Counted from the stretch's first letter, positions 7,206 through 16,600 are shown. The stretch: DNA of 64,000 nt from Actinomycetota bacterium (GCA_027315345.1 DAHUYE010000085.1:1-64000); one strand, 5' to 3'. Made by a program: numbers and translations. The notes: generated by a model not told the origin, from the letters alone.

Positions 7206-9356
7206 TCAGCTGATCAGCGGGTCGCGGGGCAGGCCGAGGATGCGCTCACCGATCTGGTTCCGCTTGATCTCCGACGTGCCACCGGCAATTGACAGGCCCC
7301 GGTGCATCAACACCAAGGCATTACTCATGGCGCCTGGGCCGTCGAAGAAGGCGGCCTTGGGCCCGGCCAGCTCGGTGAGGATGGCGGCTGCCTCGGCCCC
7401 CAATTCGGAGGAGACCAGCTTGGTGACGGCCCCCTCCGGACCAGGCTCGGAGCCGGCCACGGCCCGATGGGTGCGGCGCAGGTTGAGCAGGCCGAGGGCC
7501 TGGTTACCGGACAGGTAGCGCCCGATCCGGGCCGCGCCGCCCACCAACCGGTCGGGGGCGGCATCGAAGGCGGTGATCATCGCTCCGCCCTGGCCCATGC
7601 CCCCACCGCCCCCTCCGATGCTCACGCTCTCATTGCCCAGGGTGGTCCGGGCCACCGTCCAACCGCTGTCGACGTGGCCGACCACGTCATCGTCCGGCAC
7701 CAGCACGTCGTTGAAGAAGACCTCGTTGAAGGCGGCATTGCCCGACGTCTGCCGGAGCGGGCGCACCTCGACGCCCTCGGCGTGCATGTCGATGGCCATC
7801 ATGGTGAGGCCCTCGTGCTTCGGCTTGGTGGGATCGGTGCGCACGGTGGCGAAGCCCATCCCGGCCACCTGGGCGCCGCTGGTCCATACCTTCTGGCCGT
7901 TGACCAGCCAGCCTCCATCGACCCGGGTGGCCCTGGTCTTGATGCCGGCGGCGTCGGAGCCGGCGTCCGGCTCGCTGAAGAGCTGGCACCAGATCACCTC
8001 CTGGCGCAGAGCGGGACCGACCCAACGGGCCAGCTGGTCGGGGGTGCCGTACTGGATGATGGTGAGGATGTTCCAGGCCGTAATCCCGTACTGCGGGCGG
8101 CTGACCCCGGCCTTGGCGAACTCCTCCTCGATCACCAGCTGCTCGATGGCCCCGGCGGCCCGGCCGTAGGGCTTGGGCCAGTTCGGCATCACGTAGCCCG
8201 TCTCGATCATCCTGGCCCGTTGCTGGTCCTCGGGCAGGTCCTTGATGCTCTCGGCAAAGGCCCGCACCTCGGACCGGATCGGCTCGGCCTCGGGCGGGAG
8301 GTCGACGTCCCGGGCCCGCACCACCCCGCCCCGGACCAGGTCGGTGACATCCGCCGCCGACCGGCCCGGCTCCAGCAGGCTGAGCAGAGTGGTGGCCCGT
8401 CGCATGAACAGGTGGGCATCATGCTCCCAGGTCATCCCGATGCCGCCGTGCACCTGAGTGTTCAGGTTGGCGCACAGATCGGCGGCATCGGCCGCCAGCA
8501 CGGCGGCCACGGATGCGGCATAGGACAGCTGATCCCCGCCAGCGGCCGCCGCCCGGGCCGCGTCCCAAACCGCCGAGGTGGCCAATTCGGTGGCCACGGC
8601 CATGTTGGCGCAGTGGTGCTTGACGGCCTGGTAGGTCCCGATCACCCGGCCGAACTGCAGGCGCTGCCGGGCGTAGGCGGCCCCCATGTCGGTGGCCTCC
8701 CGGGCCACCCCGACGGCGTCGGCGGCCAGGATCACGCGAGCCAGGTCGATCAGCACCCGTCTGGCCCCGGGCAGCACGGTGACGGGCGCCTGGTCCAGGA
8801 TGACCTCGGCACTGCGTCGGGTCGGATCCATGTTGGGCGGGACCGAGACGTTCACGCCGGTGCCCACCTCGACCACGGCCACATCGTCCCCCGCCGGTAT
8901 AAGCAGCACTTTGGCCAGGCCTCCGCCCAGGACCGGACCGGCCTGGCCGGAGGCGGTGCCGCCCGATACCGTCACCGAGGCCTCCAGCGCCACCGCCCCG
9001 GTCAGCGATCCGGTGGCCAGCCCGGGTAGGAACTTCTTCTTGGTGGCGTCATCCCCGGCCGTCACCAGCACGGCGCTGGCCATCACACAGGGCACGAAGG
9101 GACCGGGAGCCACCGCCTTGGCCAGCTCCTCGACCACCACGACCAGCTCCTCGAGGCCGTAGCCCGAGCCTGAGTACTCCTCGGGCACATGGAGTCCCAG
9201 CCAGCCCAGGTTGATGATGTCGTCCCACATTTCCGGCATGGGCTCGGACTCGGCTTCGAGCAGGTCCCGGGAGGCCCGCCGCACCTGGCGCTTCTGGAGA
9301 AACTCCGCCGCCGTGCTGGCGAGAGCCTGGTGGTCTTCGGTGATCGCGATAGCCAT
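7206..9356 (-). CDS. double-domain acyl-CoA dehydrogenase (FadE34-like)
   Basis: A 716-residue fusion of two acyl-CoA dehydrogenase units, each about 350 residues. The first contains RLQFGRVIGTYQAVKHHCANM (FAD-contact Arg and Gln) and HGGIGMTWEHD. The second contains WCQLFSEPDAGSDAAG (substrate/FAD strand) and SIAGGTSEIKRNQIGERILGLPRDP. This layout and length match FadE34 of Mycobacterium tuberculosis, a fused version of the heterotetrameric dehydrogenases that act on steroid side-chain CoA esters. It precedes the thiolase by 72 bp. A glycine run occurs near residue 590. Steroid substrate is a family-based inference; other branched acyl-CoAs are possible. Confidence 0.85.
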   Translation of the reverse strand: MAIAITEDHQALASTAAEFLQKRQVRRASRDLLEAESEPMPEMWDDIINLGWLGLHVPEEYSGSGYGLEELVVVVEELAKAVAPGPFVPCVMASAVLVTAGDDATKKKFLPGLATGSLTGAVALEASVTVSGGTASGQAGPVLGGGLAKVLLIPAGDDVAVVEVGTGVNVSVPPNMDPTRRSAEVILDQAPVTVLPGARRVLIDLARVILAADAVGVAREATDMGAAYARQRLQFGRVIGTYQAVKHHCANMAVATELATSAVWDAARAAAAGGDQLSYAASVAAVLAADAADLCANLNTQVHGGIGMTWEHDAHLFMRRATTLLSLLEPGRSAADVTDLVRGGVVRARDVDLPPEAEPIRSEVRAFAESIKDLPEDQQRARMIETGYVMPNWPKPYGRAAGAIEQLVIEEEFAKAGVSRPQYGITAWNILTIIQYGTPDQLARWVGPALRQEVIWCQLFSEPDAGSDAAGIKTRATRVDGGWLVNGQKVWTSGAQVAGMGFATVRTDPTKPKHEGLTMMAIDMHAEGVEVRPLRQTSGNAAFNEVFFNDVLVPDDDVVGHVDSGWTVARTTLGNESVSIGGGGGGMGQGGAMITAFDAAPDRLVGGAARIGRYLSGNQALGLLNLRRTHRAVAGSEPGPEGAVTKLVSSELGAEAAAILTELAGPKAAFFDGPGAMSNALVLMHRGLSIAGGTSEIKRNQIGERILGLPRDPLIS

Positions 9357-9482
9357 GTACCGACGTTACGTTCCCGACCCCTGTTCAGGTCGAGTCGGCC
9401 CGGCCCTGGCCGGATTGGGTCCCGCCTCGGGGCGGCCCCCGAGGAGCGGTGGGGTTGGAGTCAGGACTGGAAGACTCCGGCC

Positions 9483-9935
9483 ATGACGCCGTTCATCACT
9501 GCCGGGGCGGGCTTTCTGGCCGCCGTGCTCTGGTTCGACCTGATGCATGACGTGCAGGTCCGGAGCGGGTCAGGCCCGGAGCTGCCCGAGGCGGTGCTGG
9601 CCTCCATCGCCGGCTACTACCGGCGGGTCACCACCGAGGCCAATCCGATGGGCCGATTGGTCGCCCTGGCCATGCTGGCCACCATCGGCACGGAGGCGGC
9701 CCAGCTGGCCTCCTCCCCGCCGAGCCGGTGGGTGAGCGGCCTCGGTCTGGCCCTGGTGCTCGGCCCGGTGACCCTGGCCCTGGCCCGTACCGTGCCCAGG
9801 GCGGTGAGACTGGGGGGCCGGAAGGACCCCGTCCCGCTCCAGAGTCGCCTGGCCCGATCCGTCTACCGGGATCACGTCCTGTGCCTGGCCTCCATCGTCG
9901 CTCTGCTCGGCCTCCAGCTGGGCTTCGCCCGCTGA
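9483..9935 (+). CDS. four-segment membrane protein, unknown
   Basis: A 150-residue protein with four predicted membrane helices (around 3-22, 57-77, 85-106 and 128-147) and a polar loop after the first that contains HDVQVRSGSG. The ATG at 9483 is used because the frame upstream does not look coded and the first hydrophobic helix begins immediately. It is transcribed away from the acyl-CoA dehydrogenase. I do not recognise a named family with confidence. Confidence 0.6.
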   Translation: MTPFITAGAGFLAAVLWFDLMHDVQVRSGSGPELPEAVLASIAGYYRRVTTEANPMGRLVALAMLATIGTEAAQLASSPPSRWVSGLGLALVLGPVTLALARTVPRAVRLGGRKDPVPLQSRLARSVYRDHVLCLASIVALLGLQLGFAR

Positions 9936-10043
9936 GCACTTCGCGGCATCCCGAGTCGCTCCAACCCGGGAGTAGTAAGCTGGTGAGCCTAAGGAGTTGC
10001 GTCGCGGTCAGGGTGACCTGTCGAGGTTCCGCCCAGGCGGTAA

Positions 10044-11278
10044 TTGATGCCCCGAGCCCGCGGAAGATCGGCCGGAAGATCGGCCGGAAGATCGGCCGAG
10101 CCGGCCGGCGCGGTGGCGACCGGACAAGACCCCGCCCCGGATCCCGTCGGAGACGCCGACCGAAGGGATGCGGCCGCCGTAAGCCGGGACGAGGCGGCTG
10201 ATGCCCGGGATGCCGCCACCGAGTTCAACGTCGGGTCCAGCCAGGCCGCTGGTGACCGCAGCTTCGCCGCCCGGGATCGCAACTCGGCCGTGCTCGATCG
10301 GGAGGCAGCCAGCGAGCGCGACTCGGCCGAGATGGACCATGACCTGGCCGCCGCCGCCCGGGATATGGCCGCCGCCCGTCTGGAGACCATTGTGCTGGCC
10401 GCCGGTGAAGGCGCAGCCGCCCAGTTGGACGCCCAGGCGGCAGTCCTCTTCGACGTGGCCACGGCCATGCAGACGGTGGCGGCCACGGTGCGGGACTTCG
10501 CCCGGCTGGGTAACGAGGAAGGCACCGCCGCCGCCGGCCGGGTGCTGGCCGCCCAGGGCCGGGCCATCTCGGCCACCTACCGGGCCGCCGCCGCCCTGAA
10601 CGCGCAGGCCGCTACCGCCCGGGATGACGCCGCCGAGGCCCGCGATGTCATCTCCGCTCATGCCGATTCAGCCCCCCGGGCCGCCCAGGATCGCCTGCTG
10701 GCGCTTCCGATCGGGCCGCCGCCGCTCGGGACCGCCGCAGTGCCGCCTGGGACCGGCTCGACGCCTCTGACACTCTGCAGGTGGCCTATCACGACAGCCT
10801 CACGGGGGTCCTGGTACGCAGCGCCGGCCGGGAGCAGCTGGAGCAGTGCGTCGAGCGGGCCCACCGTAACCGCGAGTCGCTCATGGTCGCCTACGTCGAC
10901 GTCGACCACCTGAAGGAGGTCAACGATCGTCTTGGACACGCCGAGGGGGATCGCCTGCTCCGGCAGGTGGCCCGCTGTCTGCGCGACGGCCTGAGGTCCT
11001 ACGACATCATCGTCCGCTACGGGGGGGACGAATTTGTCTGCGCCCTCCCGGGGGGCCAGGCCGAAGACACCCGTCGTCGTCTGACCGAAGTCCTGTCGGC
11101 GCTGGATGAACTGAGCGGTGGCGCTTCCCTCAGCTACGGGCTGGCCGAGCTCCAGCCGGAGGACACCCTCGACGCCGTACTGGCCCGGGCCGACCGGCGC
11201 ATGTACGCGCTGCGGGCCGAGCGACGTTCGGTCGGTCCGGCCATCGGCGCCGAGAAGCTGGAATCGACACCGATGTAG
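10044..11278 (+). pseudogene. diguanylate cyclase with Ala/Asp-Arg-rich N-terminus, frameshifted
   Basis: Two overlapping frames together make one gene. From 10044 a helical, Ala-rich region with repeated ARD/RD spacing (about 215 residues) ends near 10700. A GGDEF domain in another frame continues to 11278. Just upstream of the GGDEF part, the second frame carries the same ARDRRSAAWDRLDAS pattern, so one nucleotide is missing near 10700 (in CTGGCGCTTCCGAT). The GGDEF domain itself is complete: DVDHLKEVND, YGGDEF, and an RxxD inhibitory site (RSYD) five residues before it. A GTG at 10781 could start a free GGDEF protein. Sequencing error, real mutation or slippage cannot be told apart. Confidence 0.7.
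10060..10100. repeat. tandem 12-bp repeat at start of the frameshifted cyclase
   Basis: About three copies of a 12-bp unit (AAGATCGGCCGG) lie head to tail, encoding the repeated tetrapeptide GRSA. This could be a site of copy-number change. It lies just after the proposed start of the gene. Confidence 0.7.
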
Positions 11279-11422
11279 CGGCAGGCCCCTCGGGGGTGCC
11301 GGGCGAAGAAGTCGTAGGTGGCCTAAATGATGAGACCGGTGCGCCCATGACCAGGTAACTCCGGGCACCGGTGATCGTCAGGGCTGATCGCATGTTTTGG
11401 TCCGTCCGGCCAGTATGTGTCG

Positions 11423-12019
11423 ATGGCCCATCCCGACTACCCCTGGGAGCCTCCGATGGCCGGCACTGAGGCCGAGCACCTGGTCGGGGCGCTGGACCGG
11501 CTGCGCACCACCTTCCGCTGGAAAGCGGATGGACTCGACGCCGCCGGACTGCGCACCCGTATAGGCGCCTCGACCTTGACCATCGGGGCCCTGCTCAAGC
11601 ATCTGGCCGCCGCCGAAGACCAGATGTTCTCCACCAAGCTCGATGGCTCGCCCATGAGCGAGACCTGGGCCGGCCTGGCCCGGGCCAGCCAGACCTGGGT
11701 GTTCGACTCGGCGGCGCAGGACAGTCCCGAGCGTCTCTACGCCCTGTGGGATGAGGCCGTCGAGCGGTCCCGGTCCCGCCTGCAGCTGGCCCTGGCCCGG
11801 GGCGGGCTCGAGCAGCCCGTCCACCTCTCGGCGCCGGACGGAACCCACGCCAGCCTCCGCCGGCTCCTTTGTGACCTGATCGAGGAATACGGTCGTCACA
11901 CCGGTCACGCCGACCTCATCCGGGAGGCCATCGACGGGGTGGTGGGGGAGGACCCCCCGGCCCGCTGGCGACCCAAATCCACTCCGCGTCCTGACCTCAT
12001 CCAGGGGTCCGACGAGTAG
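11423..12019 (+). CDS. DinB/DUF664-family protein
   Basis: A 198-residue four-helix protein of the DinB-like superfamily, which in actinomycetes includes mycothiol-dependent transferases. The likely metal ligands are visible: His in LLKHLAAAED and the HxxH pair in YGRHTGHADLIREAIDG. The last phrase is typical of DUF664 proteins. An ATG at 11423 and a GTG at 11417 are both possible starts; neither has a clear ribosome site. It stands alone between two signalling genes. The substrate is unknown. Confidence 0.8.
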   Translation: MAHPDYPWEPPMAGTEAEHLVGALDRLRTTFRWKADGLDAAGLRTRIGASTLTIGALLKHLAAAEDQMFSTKLDGSPMSETWAGLARASQTWVFDSAAQDSPERLYALWDEAVERSRSRLQLALARGGLEQPVHLSAPDGTHASLRRLLCDLIEEYGRHTGHADLIREAIDGVVGEDPPARWRPKSTPRPDLIQGSDE

Positions 12020-12098
12020 CCTGACGACTGGACACCGCTCTGGACCTCGGCGACTTCCCCCCCGCAGTAGCCGTCAGGGAAATCGAGGTCGTGAATCT

Positions 12099-13919
12099 TT
12101 GGACCACATGGAGGGGAGCCTCGCTGATCTTCTGAGCGAGTTCGCCAGTACCATGCTTACCGACTTTCCCATTCAGTCGATCCTCGACCGGCTGGTGGGC
12201 CGGATCGTGGAGGTGCTGCCGATCACCAGCGCCGGTGTGACCCTGATCGCAGAGGGATCCGACCCGCGGTACGTGTCGGCATCGGATGCCTCGGCGCTCA
12301 GGTTCGAGAAGCTCCAGACCAGTCTCGGGGAGGGGCCCTGCCTGTCCGCCTGGCAGACCGGAGTGGCGGTGTCGGTGCCGGACCTGACCCGCGACGGGAG
12401 ATTCCCTGTCTTTGCCAGAGCCGGCCTGAAGGCCGGTCTGGTGGCTGTGTTCACCTTTCCCCTCCGTTCCGGTGATGCCCGGCTCGGCGCCCTGGACCTG
12501 TACCGGAGCACCCCAGGGCCCCTCGAACCGCCCACCATGCGAGCCGCCCAAACTCTGGCCGACGTGGCCGCCGCCTATCTGCTCAACGCCCAGGCTCGTG
12601 CCGATCTGCAGCAGGCGTCAGATCGCTCGTTGCACAACGCCATGCACGATCCGCTGACCGGACTCCCGAACCGCGCTCTTTTCACCAGCCGTCTCGAGCA
12701 TGCCATCGAGCGCCGGCGCCGCTCGGGCGGCACTATGGCGGTGTGCTTCCTGGACCTGGACCGGTTCAAGGACGTCAACGACACCTACGGTCACGCGGTG
12801 GGTGACGAGTTGCTGGTGGCCTTCGCGGGGAGGGTGGGCCGGGAGCTCCGATCGGGCGACACCCTGGCCCGAATGGCCGGTGACGAGTTCCTGGTGCTCC
12901 TGGAGGAGGTGAAGGACAGTTCGGAGGCCCAGGCGATCGCGGACCGGATCTCGACCGCGGTCTCGGCTCCGTTTCAGGTTGGGGGAGTGGACGTGTTGAC
13001 CTCGGCCAGCATCGGCATCGCCTGCTCCGACCATCCCGAGCTGACGGCGGCCCAGCTCATCCGGGAGTCGGATACCGCCATGTACGCGGCCAAGCGCCGG
13101 CAGGGCGGCCGACGAACGTCGGCCGCTCGACTGGGCGGGGTCCTGGACTCGAATCAGGGCGACCTGGTCGATGAGTTGGAAGGAGCGGCGGCCCGGGGCG
13201 AACTGTGCCTGGAGTACCTGCCCATGGCCGCCGTCGCTGACGGCCATCCTTACGGGTGCGAGGCGCTGACGGCCTGGTCGCATCCTGCCCGGGGTCTGAT
13301 TCCCTCCGCCGTCCTGATGAACGCGGTGGACGGCTCCAGGGTGGCATCCGAGGTGGCCGCTTGGACTCTCGACCGGGCCTGTGCCGACTGGTGCAGCCCC
13401 ACCGCCGACCCCGTAAGCCAGTCGGGGAGTCCGATGATCCTGGCTCTGAGGTTCAGTGCCTACCAGGTCCTGGCCCCCGGCTTCGCGGGCTCGGTGCACC
13501 GGGCCCTGGACGCGAGGCAGTTGGGACCCGAGATGATGGTGATCGAATTGCCCGAAGCCGCCCTCATCCAGGACGAGGACCGCGCCCGGGTCGTCCTGTG
13601 GGAGATCCAGGCGCTCGGGGTCCAGGTCGGCCTGCAAGGCTTCGGCTCGGGCAACTTCTCCCTCAACTATCTGAAGCGATTCCCCATTGACCTCGTCAAG
13701 GTGGACCGGAGCCTGATGGTCGATGTCACCCGGGACCGGACGGCGGCCGCGGTGGTGTCGGCGGTGGTCGCACTGGCTCACTCGCTCGGAATGCGTGCCC
13801 TGGCGGAAGGGCTCGAGTCTCGCACTCAACTGGAGTGGCTAAAGGAGGAAGGGTGTGATCTCTTCCAGGGTCCGTTGCTGGCCGGGACAGCACCGGCCCC
13901 TCCCGGTTGGGCGGCTTAG
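12099..13919 (+). CDS. GAF-GGDEF-EAL protein with degenerate EAL
   Basis: A 606-residue cytosolic cyclic-di-GMP signalling protein. Residues 10-165 form a GAF sensor (LGEGPCLSAWQTG). Residues 180-345 form a GGDEF domain with HDPLTGLPNR, DLDRFKDVND and the variant AGDEF, which is often still active. Residues 360-600 form an EAL domain that keeps CEALTAW, IELPEAA, DLVKVDRS and LAEGLES. However, the metal-binding DDFG signature is QGFG and the metal-ligand Asn position is altered (ALRFSAY), so hydrolysis is unlikely and a binding role is more probable. TTG at 12099 or ATG at 12108 could start it; a GAGG motif favours the first slightly. Confidence 0.85.
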   Translation: MDHMEGSLADLLSEFASTMLTDFPIQSILDRLVGRIVEVLPITSAGVTLIAEGSDPRYVSASDASALRFEKLQTSLGEGPCLSAWQTGVAVSVPDLTRDGRFPVFARAGLKAGLVAVFTFPLRSGDARLGALDLYRSTPGPLEPPTMRAAQTLADVAAAYLLNAQARADLQQASDRSLHNAMHDPLTGLPNRALFTSRLEHAIERRRRSGGTMAVCFLDLDRFKDVNDTYGHAVGDELLVAFAGRVGRELRSGDTLARMAGDEFLVLLEEVKDSSEAQAIADRISTAVSAPFQVGGVDVLTSASIGIACSDHPELTAAQLIRESDTAMYAAKRRQGGRRTSAARLGGVLDSNQGDLVDELEGAAARGELCLEYLPMAAVADGHPYGCEALTAWSHPARGLIPSAVLMNAVDGSRVASEVAAWTLDRACADWCSPTADPVSQSGSPMILALRFSAYQVLAPGFAGSVHRALDARQLGPEMMVIELPEAALIQDEDRARVVLWEIQALGVQVGLQGFGSGNFSLNYLKRFPIDLVKVDRSLMVDVTRDRTAAAVVSAVVALAHSLGMRALAEGLESRTQLEWLKEEGCDLFQGPLLAGTAPAPPGWAA

Positions 13920-13926
13920 CCCACCA

Positions 13927-14097
13927 CTACCGGCTGGGACCGGATTGCTCCAGGGTGGCCGGCAGCCCCATGAAGGGCCCACTGTGGAACGTGGCCCGGA
14001 TCCGATCGGCGTCTTCGGGTCTGAACCCGGCTCCGCCCAGGATGAGGCGGGTCCGGCCGAGTAGCGGGAGGCGGCGGGTCAGGAACCGGGCCGACAC
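13927..14097 (-). CDS. short hypothetical protein or gene remnant
   Basis: A 56-residue frame with strong third-position G/C (VSARFLTRRLPLLGRTRLILGG at its start). The GTG at 14097 has only a weak ribosome site. It could be a small basic protein or the tail of a decayed gene; the frame stays open upstream but the composition no longer fits. No family recognised. Confidence 0.3.
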   Translation of the reverse strand: MSARFLTRRLPLLGRTRLILGGAGFRPEDADRIRATFHSGPFMGLPATLEQSGPSR

Positions 14098-14166
14098 CTT
14101 CTGCCAACGGATAGTTGATGGCCGGCTACCGACCCCCTCAATCAGAGAGACACGGAGGCCATCCAG

Positions 14167-14516
14167 ATGTTCGCCTACGTCGCCCAGGAGTACATCCGCG
14201 ACGACGTCGAAGCCTTTCGCAGCCGGGCCGCGGATCTGGAGCTGCGGACGATGATCTTCGGCCTTGGGCGCTGCCGCCGAGCTGCCGGCCGAGCTGCATC
14301 TGGCCCTGAACGCATCCCCCGACGCCGTCCTATCCGGCCGGGTGGCGGAGGCGCTGGAGTCGGGCGGGGTTACCTCCTGGGCCGGCCCGGAGGGCTCGAC
14401 TCGGCTCTGGGTATCCGGTGGCAGGCGGCCAGTTGACGCCGTAGCCATCAAGACCCTTCGCGGACCGCTCCCCGCCCTGATCGACACCCCCGCGAGTCGT
14501 CCGGTACCGTCGCCCG
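14167..14516 (+). pseudogene. hypothetical protein with a frameshift, running into the P450 gene
   Basis: An ATG at 14167 preceded by GGAGG begins MFAYVAQEYIRDDVEAFRSR with clear coding bias. Near 14256 the bias switches to the next frame (AAAELPAELHLALNASPDAVL and onward), which one extra T in GGCCTTGGGC would explain. The second frame has no stop before the P450 start, so the true end is unknown; I end it there. No family recognised. The end of the open frame inside the P450 gene is antisense-free noise. Confidence 0.4.
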
Positions 14517-15734
14517 GTGACCGACGTAGAGAAGCCGCCCATGCAGGACTGGGCTACGGACTTCGACCATACCCATCCCGACTACGCCGCCCAAGCCACC
14601 GAGATCTGGGACGACCTGCGGGCCCGCTGCCCGGTGGCCCACTCCGACCGCTTCGGGGGGGTCTGGCTGCCGACCCGCCACGAGGACGTGGCCGCCATCG
14701 CCCACGACACCGAGCACTTCAGCTCCGAGGGGGTCATCGTCAGCCCGTGGAAGCCGGAGGGACTGGCCCCGGCCGGCTATGCCCCGCCCATCACGTCCGA
14801 TCCGCCCTTCCACGCCATCGCTCGGCGCCTTCTGCTGCCCGCCTTCTCCCCGGCCTCCATCGCCAGATGGGAAGCCTCCGCCCGCCAGAGCTGCCAGGAG
14901 CTGATAGCCGAGCTGGCCGGCGCCGGGCCGGTCGTGGATGCCGCCGCCGAGTACACCCAACATGTGCCGGTGCGCGTCATCGCCGACATGCTGGGCGTGC
15001 CCCGCTCCGACGGGGACAAGTTCCGCGGCTTCATCCACCGCATCCTGGAGAACCCGGGCGGCAGCGTGGGCAACCTGGCCTACGAGGACACCCTCGACTA
15101 CTACCTGCGCCAGGTGGTAGCCGACCACCGCCAGAACCCCCGAGACGACCTGATCGGCTTCCTGATAGAGGCGGAGATGGATGGCCAGAAGCTCACCGAT
15201 GACCACATCGGCGGCACCGTCGCCCTGCTCCTCATCGCCGGTATCGACACCACCTGGTCGGCCATCGGCGCCAGCCTGTGGCACCTGGCCCAGACCCCCT
15301 CCGACCGGGCCCGGCTGGTGGCCGACCCCGGCCTCCTGCCCGTGGCGGTGGAGGAGTTCCTGCGCTTCTACGCTCCGGTGACCATGGCCCGGATCGTCAA
15401 GGAGGAGGTGGAGGTGGGTGGCTGCACCTTCAAGGAAAGGGACTGGGTCCTGCTCTCCTTTCCCTCCGCCAACCGGGATCCCGAGGTGTTCGAGGATGCC
15501 GATCGCTTCGTCATCGACCGGGTCCGCAATCGCCATTCCGCCTTTGGTCTGGGTATCCACCGGTGCCTGGGCTCGAACCTGGCCCGCATGGAGATGACCG
15601 TAGCCATCGATGAATGGATGAAGGCCTTCCCTGACTTCGAGCTGGCCGATGCCGGCGCCGTGCGCTGGTCGACCGGTCAGGTCCGTGGTCCCCGCCAGCT
15701 ACCCGTCCGAATCCTCCAGAGAGGTGCCGAGTGA
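14517..15734 (+). CDS. cytochrome P450
   Basis: A 405-residue class I (soluble) bacterial P450. The I-helix reads AGIDTTWSAIG with the acid-alcohol pair variant DTT, the K-helix ExxR is EEFLR, and the heme-ligand loop is FGLGIHRCLGSNLAR with the axial Cys. Length is normal. The GTG start at 14517 gives the usual N-terminus. The next gene is a ferredoxin whose GTG overlaps the P450 stop as GTGA, so the two should be translated together and form the electron-transfer pair. The substrate is unknown; the Ala/Gly before Asp in the I-helix is common in actinobacterial steroid or terpene P450s. Confidence 0.93.
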   Translation: MTDVEKPPMQDWATDFDHTHPDYAAQATEIWDDLRARCPVAHSDRFGGVWLPTRHEDVAAIAHDTEHFSSEGVIVSPWKPEGLAPAGYAPPITSDPPFHAIARRLLLPAFSPASIARWEASARQSCQELIAELAGAGPVVDAAAEYTQHVPVRVIADMLGVPRSDGDKFRGFIHRILENPGGSVGNLAYEDTLDYYLRQVVADHRQNPRDDLIGFLIEAEMDGQKLTDDHIGGTVALLLIAGIDTTWSAIGASLWHLAQTPSDRARLVADPGLLPVAVEEFLRFYAPVTMARIVKEEVEVGGCTFKERDWVLLSFPSANRDPEVFEDADRFVIDRVRNRHSAFGLGIHRCLGSNLARMEMTVAIDEWMKAFPDFELADAGAVRWSTGQVRGPRQLPVRILQRGAE

Positions 15735-15925
15735 AAATCATCCTGGACAACTCCAAGTGCGAAGGCCACGGGCGCTGCTATGCGCTGGCCCCTGAGCTGT
15801 TCGACGCCGATGACGAGGGTTACTCGGTGCTGAAGATCACCGGTGAAGTGCCGGCCGGGTCGGAGGAACACGCCACGCTGGCGTCGGCCAACTGCCCCGA
15901 GTTCGCCATCACCATCGAGGACTGA
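15731..15925 (+). CDS. ferredoxin, [3Fe-4S]-type
   Basis: A 64-residue electron carrier with the pattern CEGHGRC followed by a distant NCP, giving three cysteines and a His in the position of the fourth ligand. This CxxHxxC arrangement is typical of P450-partner ferredoxins in actinomycetes. It overlaps the P450 stop by 4 bp and should deliver electrons to it; no ferredoxin reductase is in the window. Confidence 0.92.
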   Translation: MKIILDNSKCEGHGRCYALAPELFDADDEGYSVLKITGEVPAGSEEHATLASANCPEFAITIED

Positions 15926-15928
15926 ACC

Positions 15929-16597
15929 GTGGCCGACCGGCGCTGGGCCGAGGTGGACGCCTACATCGGCCAGGCTCTCCTGGCTCCCGACCCCGTCCTG
16001 GAGGCGGCCCTGCGGTCCAGCGATGAGGCCGGCCTGCCTCCCATCAATGTCGCTCCCAACCAAGGCAAGCTGCTCATGCTCCTGGCCCAGATCCGAGGGG
16101 CCCGCCGCATCCTGGAGGTCGGCACCCTGGGGGGCTACAGCACCATCTGGCTGGCCCGCTCCCTGCCCGCCGATGGACGGCTGCTGAGCCTGGAGATCGA
16201 TCCCCACCACGCCGAGGTCGCCCGGGCCAACGTAGCCGCCGCCGGCCTGGCCGACCGGGTGGAGATAATCCTCGGTCCGGCCGTCGAGACCCTGGCCCGG
16301 CTCGGGGAGGAAGGAACGGAACCCTTCGACTTCGTCTTCATCGACGCCGATAAGCAGAGCAACGCCGACTACTTCCGGGCCGCGGTGAGGATGTCCCGGC
16401 CCGGAACGGTCATCGTGGTGGACAACGTCGTGCGCAACGGGGCGGTGGCCGACGCCGCCAGCTCGGATCAGTCCGTGCAGGGGGTCAGGCGCCTCAATGA
16501 GGTCATGGCCGCCGAAACGCGGGTGTCGGTCACGGCCGTGCAGACCGTCGGAGTCAAGGGCTACGACGGATTCGCGCTGGCTCTGGTCGAGAGCTGA
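15929..16597 (+). CDS. O-methyltransferase, family 3 (CCoAOMT-like)
   Basis: A 222-residue SAM-dependent class I methyltransferase. The SAM-binding motif is LEVGTLGGYSTIWLARSLP and the divalent-metal and substrate region is FVFIDADKQSNADYF with VVDNVVRNG, as in catechol/caffeoyl-CoA O-methyltransferases. It begins 3 bp after the ferredoxin, so the P450, ferredoxin and methyltransferase form one operon that could hydroxylate and then methylate a product. The substrate cannot be predicted. Confidence 0.9.
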   Translation: MADRRWAEVDAYIGQALLAPDPVLEAALRSSDEAGLPPINVAPNQGKLLMLLAQIRGARRILEVGTLGGYSTIWLARSLPADGRLLSLEIDPHHAEVARANVAAAGLADRVEIILGPAVETLARLGEEGTEPFDFVFIDADKQSNADYFRAAVRMSRPGTVIVVDNVVRNGAVADAASSDQSVQGVRRLNEVMAAETRVSVTAVQTVGVKGYDGFALALVES

Positions 16598-16600
16598 GTT

